A stretch of DNA of 64,000 nt from Asaia bogorensis_B (GTDB taxonomy: Bacteria > Pseudomonadota > Alphaproteobacteria > Acetobacterales > Acetobacteraceae), in NCBI RefSeq assembly GCF_900465315.1, contig NZ_UBIX01000005.1. One strand, given 5' to 3'. Below, piece after piece: positions 35,572 through 44,622 of the stretch (its first letter is position 1; every line of letters starts with the position of its first letter). Under the pieces are notes generated by a model. It saw only the letters and a list, made by a program, of their open reading frames with translations, ran no database searches and was not told the origin of the DNA. The translations under genes and the position numbers were made by a program.

Positions 35572-36621
35572 TCAGCTTGCCGGGCTTGCCAGCGCTTTGG
35601 TCAGACGGGTCAGAGCGGCCTCGTCCGCAGGCAGGCCGAAACGCAGCAAGGTTTCATCCCATGCAAAGCGTCGCACCAGTATTCCGGCCTGCGCCAGCCT
35701 TTCCCATATCTCCTGGGCATGGGCCGTTCGCCAGAGGCTGAAAAGCAGCGTTCCCCCCACAAATGAGAGGCCAGCATCATGCAAAATATGCCGCAGGATT
35801 TGCGTCTGATGCGCGAGACGCAGGCCCATCGAGTCGCGCCAGGCCGTGTCCAGCAGCGCCTCTCGCCCGATCTGGCAACCCGCCGTGCTTACGGCCCAGG
35901 GGCCCATGGCTTCGCGCATGGCTTGAAGCACCGGATGGGTACCCAGCAGAAAGCCAAGACGGACCCCTGCGAGCCCATAGGTCTTGCCGAAAGAGCGACA
36001 GACGATCAGGGCCCTGTGGGGCAGCAGGGACGCTGCACTGAAGGGTTGGAAATCGGCAAAGGCTTCGTCAATAACCAGCACCCCGCCCGCATGGCCGTGA
36101 CTTTCGGCGAGAGAGGCTATCTCTCCGACACTCAGAACATGCCCTGTCGGATTATTGGGCGCGCAGATGATCGTAACGATGTTCCTTCCCGGCATTGGCA
36201 GGGATGCACCATGCGGAATGAACGTGATCGGTACCCCCGCTGCTGCCCAGGCGGTCTCATGCCCGCTATAAGTGGGTGTCAGGATACGAACACCCTCTAC
36301 CTTTTGCAGCCGCGAGAGCATGACAGGCAACATTCCGATCAGCATCTGCGTACCCGGACCCGCCAGCACATGGTCTGGCGACACCCCGTAAGCCTGTGAT
36401 GCCGCAAGGCGCAGCGCCTTTTCCTCCGCGGGATCAGGCAGGCGCGACAGGGCATCCGCCCCGGGGGGGGTGAACGGATAGGCGAACGGGTTGATGCCGG
36501 TTGAAAGATCGATCAGGGGGGTGGGAGCCTGCGGAAAGCGATGCGCCAGCGTGCTCAGCTGGCCCCCATGCGCGGGCCAGGGCGTCATGCTATGATGCCG
36601 TTCCTCATGCTTTGCGGTCAT
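35572..36621 (-). CDS. cobC: Threonine-phosphate decarboxylase / CobC-type aminotransferase
   Basis: A 349-residue class I/II PLP enzyme of cobalamin synthesis, making (R)-1-amino-2-propanol phosphate for the nucleotide-loop linker. HGGQLSTLAHRFP and LIDLSTGINPF open the protein as in CobC/CobD decarboxylases, CAPNNPTGHV is the cofactor-ring segment, and the PLP lysine lies in RSFGKTYGLAGVRLGF. Its start is eight bases from that of the divergent cobD, so they share a promoter region. A run of eight C on the coding strand (36463-36470) lies near codon 52, a possible slippage site. Confidence 0.9.
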   Translation of the reverse strand: MTAKHEERHHSMTPWPAHGGQLSTLAHRFPQAPTPLIDLSTGINPFAYPFTPPGADALSRLPDPAEEKALRLAASQAYGVSPDHVLAGPGTQMLIGMLPVMLSRLQKVEGVRILTPTYSGHETAWAAAGVPITFIPHGASLPMPGRNIVTIICAPNNPTGHVLSVGEIASLAESHGHAGGVLVIDEAFADFQPFSAASLLPHRALIVCRSFGKTYGLAGVRLGFLLGTHPVLQAMREAMGPWAVSTAGCQIGREALLDTAWRDSMGLRLAHQTQILRHILHDAGLSFVGGTLLFSLWRTAHAQEIWERLAQAGILVRRFAWDETLLRFGLPADEAALTRLTKALASPAS

Positions 36622-36629
36622 CTTGCTCC

Positions 36630-37631
36630 ATGTTCCTTCTCCTGACCCTTTGCGCTCTCGTGACAGAGAGCGTGTTCGGGTATCCGGACGCCCTGTTTCG
36701 CCTCATTGGCCACCCGGTAACATGGATTGGCCGGCTGATCACGGCACTGGACAAGGGGCTCAATCCGCCCATTGTCTCCTCCTGCGCGTCATCCCCCCGA
36801 GGGCAACGCTCGATCGTCGATGCCCGGGCGCGTGGTTTACTGGCACTTGCCCTCATCATCGCTGTCCCGACGGGGCTTACAATCGCGGCACAGGCTCTTG
36901 CCCGTGCCGTCTTGCCCATGCCGGTCACTTTCTGCCTCGAAATCTGCGCGGCCAGCACACTGATTGCGGGGCGATCCCTTCATGATCATGTCCGGGCGGT
37001 TCTGACCGGGCTGCGCGCAGGTGGCCTCGACGGTGGGCGCAAGGCGGTCGCGATGATTGTGGGGCGCGACCCCGAGGCTCTCGATCTTGCCGGCGTGGTT
37101 CGCGCTGCCACCGAAAGTCTTGCCGAAAATTTCTCTGACGGTGTTGTGGCCCCTGTCTTCTGGCTGGCCGTTTTCGGCTTGCCCGGCGCCGTCGCCTACA
37201 AGGCCATCAATACGGCAGACAGCATGATCGGCCATATGACGCCGCGCCATGGAGCCTTCGGACGCGCCGCAGCGCTCTGCGATGACTGCGTGAATATCCC
37301 GGCGTCCCGCCTGACCGCGCTCTGGCTCGTTCTGGCGAGTTTCGCGCCGGGCTACGCGACACGGGGTGCCCTGCGCACGGTATGGCGTGATGCCTCCCAC
37401 CATCGCTCCCCCAATGCGGGATGGCCGGAAGCAGCCATGGCTGGCGCGCTGGCTTTGCGTCTGGCAGGCCCGCGGCAGTATGGTGGTACAATCATTGCCG
37501 ATTCCTGGATGGGCGATGGGAAAATGACGGCCGACACCCGCGATCTTGCCCGCGCCCTCACACTCTACCGTCTGGGGTGCCTGATACAGGGCGGCTTCCT
37601 GCTCGCCCTGTTTTGTGGAGTATGCTCATGA
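36630..37631 (+). CDS. cobD: Adenosylcobinamide-phosphate synthase CobD/CbiB
   Basis: A 333-residue inner-membrane protein that joins adenosylcobyric acid to aminopropanol or its phosphate. ESVFGYPDALFRLIGHPVTWIGRLI, the ATESLAENFSDGVVAPVFW stretch and YKAINTADSMIGH are signatures. Several hydrophobic helices run through it. The start at 36630 (MFLLLTL) fits the family; the frame extends 43 codons upstream into the divergent cobC gene and is rejected. It overlaps bluB by four bases (ATGA). Confidence 0.93.
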   Translation: MFLLLTLCALVTESVFGYPDALFRLIGHPVTWIGRLITALDKGLNPPIVSSCASSPRGQRSIVDARARGLLALALIIAVPTGLTIAAQALARAVLPMPVTFCLEICAASTLIAGRSLHDHVRAVLTGLRAGGLDGGRKAVAMIVGRDPEALDLAGVVRAATESLAENFSDGVVAPVFWLAVFGLPGAVAYKAINTADSMIGHMTPRHGAFGRAAALCDDCVNIPASRLTALWLVLASFAPGYATRGALRTVWRDASHHRSPNAGWPEAAMAGALALRLAGPRQYGGTIIADSWMGDGKMTADTRDLARALTLYRLGCLIQGGFLLALFCGVCS

Positions 37632-38284
37632 GCCCCCCCGCCTGTACCAGTGCGCCGGTTTTCGATCAGGATTTTCGCGACAGGCTCGACACGTTGTTCC
37701 AGTGGCGCCGCGATGTCCGCCATTTCCGGCGCGACCCTGTCCCTGAAGAGGTGCTCGACCACCTGCTGGCGGTGACCTGCGCCACCCCGTCGGTGGGACT
37801 CAGCCAGCCATGGCGTTTCATGCGCATTGACGCGCCCGAGCGCCGCGAGGCCGTGCGTCAGGAGTTCATGCAGCGCAATGCCGAGGCTCTGGCCGCGAGA
37901 AGCGCTACGGATAACACGGCCTATGCCCGCCTCAAGCTCGCAGGACTTGAGGATGCCCCGCATCACATTGCCGTCTTCTGTGACCCCGACCCCGCTCAGG
38001 GGCGTGGTCTGGGGCGCATGACCATGCCTGAAACAGTCCAGTGGTCGGCAGTCATGGCCATTCACGGTTTCTGGTTGGCAGCGCAGGCCCATAATGTCGG
38101 GCTTGGCTGGGTGTCCATTCTTGACCCGGCGCATATGAACCCGCTTCTGGATGCCGAGCCGCACTGGCAGTTCATGGCCTATCTCTGCGTTGGCTATCCC
38201 GAGGAGGAGCACAGCACCCCCGAGCTTGAAAGACGCGGCTGGGAGCAGCGCTCGGGTGATCGTCATCGCTGGATCCTGCGCTGA
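37628..38284 (+). CDS. bluB: 5,6-dimethylbenzimidazole synthase BluB
   Basis: A 218-residue nitroreductase-fold enzyme that fragments reduced FMN to make 5,6-dimethylbenzimidazole, the lower ligand of B12. RRDVRHFRRDPVPEE, TPSVGLSQPWRFM and AHNVGLGWVSILDP are BluB hallmarks. ATG 37628 has GGAG eight bases ahead and overlaps the cobD stop; an ATG six bases earlier is possible. Its product is the substrate of CobT encoded 5 kb downstream, so the cell can make true cobalamin. Confidence 0.93.
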   Translation: MSPPACTSAPVFDQDFRDRLDTLFQWRRDVRHFRRDPVPEEVLDHLLAVTCATPSVGLSQPWRFMRIDAPERREAVRQEFMQRNAEALAARSATDNTAYARLKLAGLEDAPHHIAVFCDPDPAQGRGLGRMTMPETVQWSAVMAIHGFWLAAQAHNVGLGWVSILDPAHMNPLLDAEPHWQFMAYLCVGYPEEEHSTPELERRGWEQRSGDRHRWILR

Positions 38285-38285
38285 G

Positions 38286-38312
38286 CAGCGCCCGGATTAC
38301 GTCCGGTGCTGT
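38286..38312. terminator. Hairpin between bluB and the LysR gene
   Basis: An imperfect stem (CAGCGCCCGGA and TCCGGTGCTG) with a short loop just past the bluB stop, between two convergent genes. It lacks a T tract, so function as terminator is likely only from position. Confidence 0.4.
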
Positions 38313-38365
38313 CCGGCCCTGATCTGACCTCTCCCGGGGCCTGACCGCTCCGTGCTTCACCCCCT

Positions 38366-39274
38366 TCAATCGGGAAAAGGCAGCCCGTGAGCGGCGCAGC
38401 TCATCCAGTCGATGAACAGACGCACCGCCGCCGAACGCTGTTTTGTCGGGTAGGCATAGGCCAGAATATCACCGCTCTGAGCTGACCACTCAGGCAGGAT
38501 CTTGACCAGCTGAGACGCGACACTCGGATGGTCGTAGAGAAAATCCGGCAGGACCGAATAGCCCTGTCCGGCCATCAGACTCTCAAGAATCAGGTTGATT
38601 GGCCCCAGCGACAGATAGGGGCTTGATCCCAGACTACGGGGCTCACCCCCGGCGGACAGACGCCATCCATCCCGCCCGGGATCATCGACATAGCCGATGA
38701 ACGGCAGACGGGTGAGCTGATCGAAACTCTCCACCGGGCCAAACTGATCCAGAAAACATCGTCCCGCCACCAGACGCCGTTCATACCCCCCGATCCGTCG
38801 CACATGCAGTGAAGGGTCATCGAACGGGCGGGTGCGTATCGCTACATCGAACCATGTCATCTTGGCTTCAGACACGTCGTCGCCGAGGGCAAAACTGATC
38901 TGACATGACGGATATCGTGCGGCAAAGGCGTGAACCACCGGCAGGACCACATATCGCCCATAGGCCGCATTGGCGAGGATATGGAGTTTGCCCTGGGGGA
39001 TGGAGCCATGATTCTGTGTGTCGAGAAAAGCTGTCTCGATAGCCTCCACACCTGAATTGCAGCGCCTGTAGAACACCTCGCCGGCCCGCGTCGAGAGAAT
39101 CTGTTTTGACGTTCTGATCAGCAGATCGGTCTGCAGAAAGGCCTCAAGTTCGATAATCGCCTTGCTTATAACGCTTTTTGACACGCCCAGCGCACGCGCT
39201 GCACCGGAGATCGACCCCGCCTCGACCACCGCTATGAAGTAAACCATGCCATTGAAATTTATCTTTTTTCTCAT
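38366..39274 (-). CDS. LysR-family transcriptional regulator
   Basis: A 302-residue LysR regulator. The N-terminal helix-turn-helix is clear (YFIAVVEAGSISGAARALG then SKSVISKAIIELE), and the effector domain includes GKLHILANAAYGRYVVLP and a C-terminal GQGYSVLPDFL. It begins MRKKINFNGM at 39274 behind GAGGGAATCC; the upstream extension of 34 codons has no similarity. It is divergent from the orphan gene at 39516 across an AT-rich 241-base gap, so that gene is the likeliest target. Confidence 0.86.
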   Translation of the reverse strand: MRKKINFNGMVYFIAVVEAGSISGAARALGVSKSVISKAIIELEAFLQTDLLIRTSKQILSTRAGEVFYRRCNSGVEAIETAFLDTQNHGSIPQGKLHILANAAYGRYVVLPVVHAFAARYPSCQISFALGDDVSEAKMTWFDVAIRTRPFDDPSLHVRRIGGYERRLVAGRCFLDQFGPVESFDQLTRLPFIGYVDDPGRDGWRLSAGGEPRSLGSSPYLSLGPINLILESLMAGQGYSVLPDFLYDHPSVASQLVKILPEWSAQSGDILAYAYPTKQRSAAVRLFIDWMSCAAHGLPFPD

Positions 39275-39515
39275 GGATTCCCTCGGGGATCGTTCTAAAA
39301 AACCGCACGATCCGTCGCAAAATTTTTCCTTGTTTTTACACAGCATTTCAGCCGATGCTCTAAATCGTAAAAACACGATGAAACTTTAGATACATAACAG
39401 TCTTATTCGTTACATGTCGTTAAATATATCGAACGAATCAAATAGGTAACACCGCCTTTACGAATGTCTCTCTAGAAAACGCGGCCCACGATAAAAAACA
39501 AGACCGGAGATTGAG

Positions 39516-39983
39516 ATGCACAGATTTAACCCACCTTCGACATTGCATAATGAAACTGTGAACAAATGGAATAATTCCTTGGGGAATTCTGCATTCGTCC
39601 GCAATTTTTCCGACTCCCATCACGAGTACTACGAGTCAAAGATGGTATTTGACAGCGCTTCGCAGGCGCTCGATGATGACCGCGAGACCCATTGTGTCGA
39701 GAACGATGGTCTGGACGACGCCATTTCTTTCCTCGGCACGGATACAGGGCTTCTCGCCCATGCGCAGAACGATCCTGTATCGATCCGAGTCGTCTGGAAC
39801 CTGCTGGAAAACGTCTCGCGGGTCTACCTCCCCAAGGTTTCCGCAGCCAGTGCAGATGAGACGGTTTGCCTGTCGGTCAAGGGCGATCCGTATTCAGTGC
39901 GCGAGAATGGCGTCATGCTCGACGCCCTGAACTACGTGCGCATGCTGTTTTCCGAAACGGCACGGGCTGTCCCAGCTTTCTGA
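39516..39983 (+). CDS. Hypothetical protein, unrecognised
   Basis: A 155-residue acidic protein without recognised domain, signal peptide or membrane segment. The N-terminal 40 residues are rich in Asn, Ser and His; the rest has Val/Asp-rich stretches such as DPVSIRVVWNLLENVSRVY. GGAGATTGAG sits just ahead of the ATG, so it is probably expressed. Codon use over the second half is like that of neighbours while the first 120 bases are more AT-rich. Divergent from the LysR gene, which may control it. Confidence 0.55.
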   Translation: MHRFNPPSTLHNETVNKWNNSLGNSAFVRNFSDSHHEYYESKMVFDSASQALDDDRETHCVENDGLDDAISFLGTDTGLLAHAQNDPVSIRVVWNLLENVSRVYLPKVSAASADETVCLSVKGDPYSVRENGVMLDALNYVRMLFSETARAVPAF

Positions 39984-40089
39984 ATTCCGGTTTTCTGCAT
40001 CTCATGGCCCGTGCCGGACGGGCCACCGGTAGCAACTCCCGGCTTCTCCCCGGCACACAGGCAAGATAGAGCGCCCTGCAAGCGACCCG

Positions 40090-41538
40090 TCAGATCGACA
40101 AGAGACGATCGATCGCGACATGCTCTTCAAGATGATCTGCCAAGGCATCGAGCACCGTCTCGATACGGGCCCTGTTATCGAACGGGGAAGATCCGGCGCC
40201 AAGCCATGACAGGAATGTAGCGCGCGCTGCCGCCTGATCGAACAGGCCATGCAGATAAGTGCCACGAACACGGCCATCCTCCGAACAGGCACCATCCAGC
40301 CGCCCATCGGCAAAGCACAATACGGGCCGCGACAGGGCTGCTCCCCGTGTAACCCCGGCATGAATCTCGTAACCCGAAACTGCGGCACCTGACGGCAGAA
40401 GATGGCCGCCTGTCTGACGCACGGTCTTGCCTGGCATCAGACTGGTCTCGATATCGAGATATCCAAGCCCCTCGCGGGTTTGAGGTGCGCCCTCCAGACC
40501 ATGCGGGTCACTCACGCTGCGCCCAAGCATCTGGTACCCACCACAGATCCCCAGAATACGACCACCACGCCGATGATGCGCTGCGAGATCGATATCCCAG
40601 CCCTGCCCCCGGAAGAAATCCAGATCGGCAATCGTCGCTTTCGATCCCGGCAGAATGACCAGATCGCAGACAGGCAGTGCTTCACCCGGCGGTACAAAGA
40701 CCAGCGACAGGGCTGGCTCGGCGCGCAGGGCATCCATATCGTCAAAATTGGCAATCATGGGCATGAGCGGCACCGCCACACGCCACGTACCTGCCCCCTG
40801 CCAGCCGGTGGGCAGATCGCCCGTATCCTCTGGCGGCAATTCGCGCATCGCGGGAAAGAAAGGGACCAGACCGCAGGGTGCCCAGCCTGTCTGCTCGGCA
40901 ATGAAACTCATGCCACTGGCAAACAGACTGGCATCGCCGCGCATACGATTGACGATAAACCCCCTGATGCGTTCGGCATCCCCGGGCGGCAGAACCGTGC
41001 GCGTTCCGACCAGACTGGCAATAACGCCCCCACGGTCGATATCGCCTATCAGGATAACGGGGAGATCGGCCGCCTCGGCAAACCCCATATTCGCGATGTC
41101 ATTGGTGCGCAGATTGACCTCTGAGGCCGAGCCCGCCCCTTCGACAAGCACAATATCCGCCTGAGCTTGCAGATGATGAAAGCTCTCGAGTACGGCAGGC
41201 ATCAGAAGAGGCTTTACGGCCTGATACTCACGCGCCTTGCGCTGCCCCCAGATCTTGCCTTGCACGATGATCTGCGATCCGTGCTCAGATTGCGGCTTGA
41301 GCAGGACCGGATTCATATGCACGCATGGCGCCACCCCGCAGGCCAACGCCTGGAGCGCCTGGGCACGGCCGATCTCGCCACCATCTGGCGTTACGGCAGC
41401 ATTGTTGGACATGTTCTGGGGCTTGAAGGGCCGTACACGCAGCCCGCGCCGGGTCAATGCACGAGCCAGACCGGCCACCAGAACAGATTTACCGACATTG
41501 GAGCCCGTTCCCTGAAACATCAGGGCGCGAGGGCTCAA
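40090..41538 (-). CDS. cobQ: Cobyric acid synthase
   Basis: A 482-residue glutamine amidotransferase that amidates four carboxyls of adenosylcobyrinic acid a,c-diamide. ALMFQGTGSNVGKSVLVAGL holds the ATP-binding P-loop, and RPFKPQNMSNNAAVT is a CobQ signature. The class I-like amidotransferase domain carries the Cys in GICGGYQMLG and a late His in TYLHGLFDQ. It starts within the last four bases of cobO. Confidence 0.95.
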   Translation of the reverse strand: MSPRALMFQGTGSNVGKSVLVAGLARALTRRGLRVRPFKPQNMSNNAAVTPDGGEIGRAQALQALACGVAPCVHMNPVLLKPQSEHGSQIIVQGKIWGQRKAREYQAVKPLLMPAVLESFHHLQAQADIVLVEGAGSASEVNLRTNDIANMGFAEAADLPVILIGDIDRGGVIASLVGTRTVLPPGDAERIRGFIVNRMRGDASLFASGMSFIAEQTGWAPCGLVPFFPAMRELPPEDTGDLPTGWQGAGTWRVAVPLMPMIANFDDMDALRAEPALSLVFVPPGEALPVCDLVILPGSKATIADLDFFRGQGWDIDLAAHHRRGGRILGICGGYQMLGRSVSDPHGLEGAPQTREGLGYLDIETSLMPGKTVRQTGGHLLPSGAAVSGYEIHAGVTRGAALSRPVLCFADGRLDGACSEDGRVRGTYLHGLFDQAAARATFLSWLGAGSSPFDNRARIETVLDALADHLEEHVAIDRLLSI

Positions 41539-42173
41539 AATTCGAAACCCTGCTGGGCTTTTACACCATCACGGAAATGATGTTTCACCAGGGTCATCTC
41601 GGTGACCAGATCGGCAGCCTCGATCAACCATGCCGGGGCATTGCGCCCGGTAATGACAACATGCTGATGCGCGGGGCGGCTGCCCAGACCTGCCAGCACC
41701 GTGGCCTCGTCGAGATAGCCATAGCGCAACGCGATATTCAGCTCATCCAGCACCACCAGCGCCACATCCTCGCGTGCCAGCGCCACACGGGCCTGCTCCC
41801 AGGCCCGCTTGCAGGCCGCAATGTCCCGCTCACGGTCCTGCGTCTCCCAAGTGAATCCCTCCCCCAGTGCGTGGAACTGCACCAGATCGCCAAAGCGGGC
41901 GAGTGCCCGCCTTTCGCCTGTATCCCATGCCCCCTTGATGAACTGCACGACAACCACCTTGCGCTCATAGCCAAGCATACGCAGGGCAAGGCCGAAGGCT
42001 GCTGTGGATTTGCCTTTGCCGGGGCCGGTATGAACCGCGATCAACCCTTTCTCGATCGTCTTTTCAGCCACCTCACGGTCCTGCACCTCCTTGCGGCGCT
42101 GCATTTTCGTGCGGTGACGATCGCGTTCGGCCTCCGAAGGATCCCCCTCAGGGGTGGCGGGCAGGTCACTCAT
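41535..42173 (-). CDS. cobO: Cob(I)yrinic acid a,c-diamide adenosyltransferase
   Basis: A 212-residue CobA/CobO/BtuR-type ATP:corrinoid adenosyltransferase. The P-loop is GPGKGKSTAAFG, and KVVVVQFIKGAW, VLDELNIALRYGYL and VITGRNAP are typical. The N-terminal ~35 residues are basic and helical (RHRTKMQRRKEV), as in the family. The start at 42173 (MSDLPATPEG) is favoured; eight more codons upstream are possible. Its end overlaps the cobQ start by four bases, so the two are coupled. Confidence 0.93.
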   Translation of the reverse strand: MSDLPATPEGDPSEAERDRHRTKMQRRKEVQDREVAEKTIEKGLIAVHTGPGKGKSTAAFGLALRMLGYERKVVVVQFIKGAWDTGERRALARFGDLVQFHALGEGFTWETQDRERDIAACKRAWEQARVALAREDVALVVLDELNIALRYGYLDEATVLAGLGSRPAHQHVVITGRNAPAWLIEAADLVTEMTLVKHHFRDGVKAQQGFEF

Positions 42174-42236
42174 CGCATTCGTCTCCAGACACATCATCTT
42201 CAGAAAGCAGACTCCGGAAAGAGGCCAAAAACATGG

Positions 42237-42731
42237 TCATTTCATTTCGAGCGCACAGCCTGCCGCGACAAACAGGACGCGCTGCGCCCGCTGGGCCAGT
42301 TTCTGGTGCAACAGCCCTGCCTCATCCCTGAACCGCCGTGCAAGGGCATTTTCAGGCACGATGCCGAGCCCGACCTCATTGCCGACCAGCACCGTCAGGG
42401 CGCTGCGCCTGTCCAGCGCATCAAGCAGGGTTTCGGTCGCCTGTTCAATATCGCGCTCCTCGAGAATCAGGTTGGTGAGCCACAAGGTCAGGCAATCGAC
42501 AAGCGCTGGTTCGGGCCCGTCCAGCGCCGTAGCCAGATCGAGGGGGGCCTCGATTGTTTCCCAACCGGCACCGCGCTGTGCCTGATGCAGGGCGATGCGG
42601 GAGCGCATTTCATCATCCCAGGCACGCCCCGTCGCGATATAGCGCCACGGCCCCGGCTCCGCCGTTACGAGCGCTTCGGCATGGCGGCTCTTGCCGGATC
42701 GGGCACCACCCAGAACAAGTATGGTTTTCAT
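42237..42731 (-). CDS. cobU: Adenosylcobinamide kinase/guanylyltransferase
   Basis: A 164-residue bifunctional enzyme (CobU/CobP) that phosphorylates adenosylcobinamide and then adds GMP. LVLGGARSGKSRHAEAL contains the P-loop, VDCLTLWLTN follows and VGNEVGLGIVPENALARRFRD is the signature. ATG 42731 with AAGGGGGAG ahead gives the standard N-terminus; the longer frame runs into divergent cobT. First gene of the minus-strand cobU-cobO-cobQ group. Confidence 0.94.
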   Translation of the reverse strand: MKTILVLGGARSGKSRHAEALVTAEPGPWRYIATGRAWDDEMRSRIALHQAQRGAGWETIEAPLDLATALDGPEPALVDCLTLWLTNLILEERDIEQATETLLDALDRRSALTVLVGNEVGLGIVPENALARRFRDEAGLLHQKLAQRAQRVLFVAAGCALEMK

Positions 42732-42778
42732 GACCGCTCCCCCTTGCAGAACCGCGCTTATCCCAACACAAAGGCGCC

Positions 42779-43801
42779 ATGTCACCTTTCTGCTCTCTCG
42801 AAACCCTCCGGAACGCGTGCGAAACCCTGCCGGAGCCCGATGCTGCGGCACAAGACGCCATCAGGGGACGAGAGGCACGGCTGACAAAACCCGCGGGCAG
42901 CCTCGGGCGTCTCGAAACACTCGTTTCCTGGTTCGGCGCCTGGCGCCCCCTGCATATCAATCAGGCAGCCATCTGCCTTTTTGCCGGGAATCACGGCGTT
43001 CTGGCGCAGGGCGTCTCGGCCTGGCCGGCCAGCGTGACCGCTGCCATGATCAGCAATTTCAGACAGGGCGGAGCCGCCATCAACCAGCTGGCCCGTCAGG
43101 CCGGTGCGTCGCTTCACGTCGTGCCGGTGGGGAACCTCACCCCCAGCGCCGACCTGACATGCGCGCCAGCGCTCACGACAGAGGCCTTCCTTGAAGCTGT
43201 CTCAACAGGGTATGACGCCGTCCCGGCGCAATGCGATCTGCTCGCCCTTGGTGAAATGGGTGTGGGCAATACCACCGCAGCATCGGCGCTGGCTGCTGCT
43301 CTGTTCGGCGGGGATGGCGCGACATGGGCAGGTCGCGGCGCAGGGCTGGATGACGACGGTATCGCGCGCAAGGCCAGAGCCATCGATACGGCGCTGGCCC
43401 TGCATGGTCGCGAACACCCGCCTCTGGAACTCGCGCGACGCTATGGCGGATGGGAACTGGCCGCCCTGCTGGGGGCCACGCTGGCCGCCCGCCACCGGCG
43501 CATTCCTGTCGTGCTGGATGGCTTTGTCGTGACGGCGTCGGTCGCGCCTCTGGCGCTGATGCATTCCTCTGGCCTGTCTCACACCGTGCTGGGCCATTGC
43601 TCGGGTGAGCAGGGCCATAGCCGTCTTTCCGCCCATCTCGATCTTGAGCCATTGCTCGATCTGGGGCTGCGTCTTGGAGAGGGGTCCGGGGCCGCTCTGG
43701 CCATCCCGCTTGTGCGCGCGGCCCTCGCCTGCCACAATGGCATGGCAAGTTTTGATGATATTGCCGTTCTTGATGAGAATAATCGATCAATAAAGAGCTA
43801 G
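42779..43801 (+). CDS. cobT: Nicotinate-nucleotide-dimethylbenzimidazole phosphoribosyltransferase
   Basis: A 340-residue enzyme that makes alpha-ribazole phosphate from nicotinate mononucleotide and dimethylbenzimidazole. AAICLFAGNHGVLAQGVSAWP, FRQGGAAINQLA, LGEMGVGNTTAASAL and LEPLLDLGLRLGEGSGAALA are family signatures in the usual order; the Glu of LGEGSG is the catalytic base position. The stop codon TAG directly abuts the cobS start, so the two form an operon. Divergent from cobU across 47 bases. Confidence 0.95.
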   Translation: MSPFCSLETLRNACETLPEPDAAAQDAIRGREARLTKPAGSLGRLETLVSWFGAWRPLHINQAAICLFAGNHGVLAQGVSAWPASVTAAMISNFRQGGAAINQLARQAGASLHVVPVGNLTPSADLTCAPALTTEAFLEAVSTGYDAVPAQCDLLALGEMGVGNTTAASALAAALFGGDGATWAGRGAGLDDDGIARKARAIDTALALHGREHPPLELARRYGGWELAALLGATLAARHRRIPVVLDGFVVTASVAPLALMHSSGLSHTVLGHCSGEQGHSRLSAHLDLEPLLDLGLRLGEGSGAALAIPLVRAALACHNGMASFDDIAVLDENNRSIKS

Positions 43802-44575
43802 ATGCCTATCATTCGCGCAGATTTCGCTGCGGGTCTCAGCCTGCTGACACGCCTGCCAACAGGCTGGCTTCTTGCCCCTGACAGGAAGATAGACCTGACA
43901 CGGTCCAGCTGGTGCTGGCCTCTGATCGGGGGGGCCATCGGTGCGCTTACCGGCACTGTGATGGTGCTGTGCATACGCCTTGGCATGCCAGCCATCGTTG
44001 CCACGGGCTGGGCCATCGCCTTCCAGCTTTTCCTGACAGGCGCCCTTCATGAGGACGGGTTTGCCGATACGGTGGATGGGTTTTTCGGCGGCCGCACGCC
44101 AGAGCGCAGGCTTGAAATCATGCGCGACAGCCGGATCGGCAGTTATGGCGGGCTGGCGCTGAGCCTGCTGATGCTGCTGCGGGCTGGCACCATGACAACC
44201 CTTGCCGCCCAGCCGATTCATATCATCTCGATTCTGGCAACAGCCGGAGCCTTCTCACGCCTGTCGCTCATGCTGCCCCTGCTCTGGCTGCGTCCTGCCC
44301 GAGCCGATGGGCTGGCCCATGAGCTGCGCCACCTGCCAGCGCGTGGCCTGCTGATTGCCATGATCCTGACCGCCCTGATCGCCAGCTCGCTTTCCGTACT
44401 TGGCGCGCTATCGCTTTTTCTCGTGGCCTGTCTGGCCACACTTGGCCTGTGCAGCGTCGCCTATCGCCTGATTGGCGGCTACACGGGCGACGTGCTGGGG
44501 GCGACAGCCATCATCACCGAGCTTGTGGTTCTGACGGGGGCCAGCCTGCACGGGTTCGACAAGCTGCCTCTGTAA
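43802..44575 (+). CDS. cobS: Adenosylcobinamide-GDP ribazoletransferase
   Basis: A 257-residue inner-membrane enzyme that joins adenosylcobinamide-GDP and alpha-ribazole (phosphate), the last steps of B12 assembly. FAAGLSLLTRLPTGW starts the protein, and the aspartate-rich ALHEDGFADTVDGFFGG is the CDP-alcohol-transferase-like catalytic motif; RIGSYGGLALSL and GYTGDVLGA follow. Five to seven hydrophobic helices are visible. It begins right at the cobT stop. Confidence 0.95.
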   Translation: MPIIRADFAAGLSLLTRLPTGWLLAPDRKIDLTRSSWCWPLIGGAIGALTGTVMVLCIRLGMPAIVATGWAIAFQLFLTGALHEDGFADTVDGFFGGRTPERRLEIMRDSRIGSYGGLALSLLMLLRAGTMTTLAAQPIHIISILATAGAFSRLSLMLPLLWLRPARADGLAHELRHLPARGLLIAMILTALIASSLSVLGALSLFLVACLATLGLCSVAYRLIGGYTGDVLGATAIITELVVLTGASLHGFDKLPL

Positions 44576-44622
44576 ACGTCAGGGCCTATCACCCCGCGCA
44601 GGGACAAAAGGCCCGAACGCTG

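Noticed and set aside
42732..42778. Cobalamin riboswitch between cobU and cobT
   Set aside because: The gap is only 47 bases and lacks the conserved B12-box; the cobC-cobD gap is eight bases.
41457..42884. A 475-codon frame opposite cobO and cobU
   Set aside because: Spans two clear genes and the gap between them on the other strand; no similarity.
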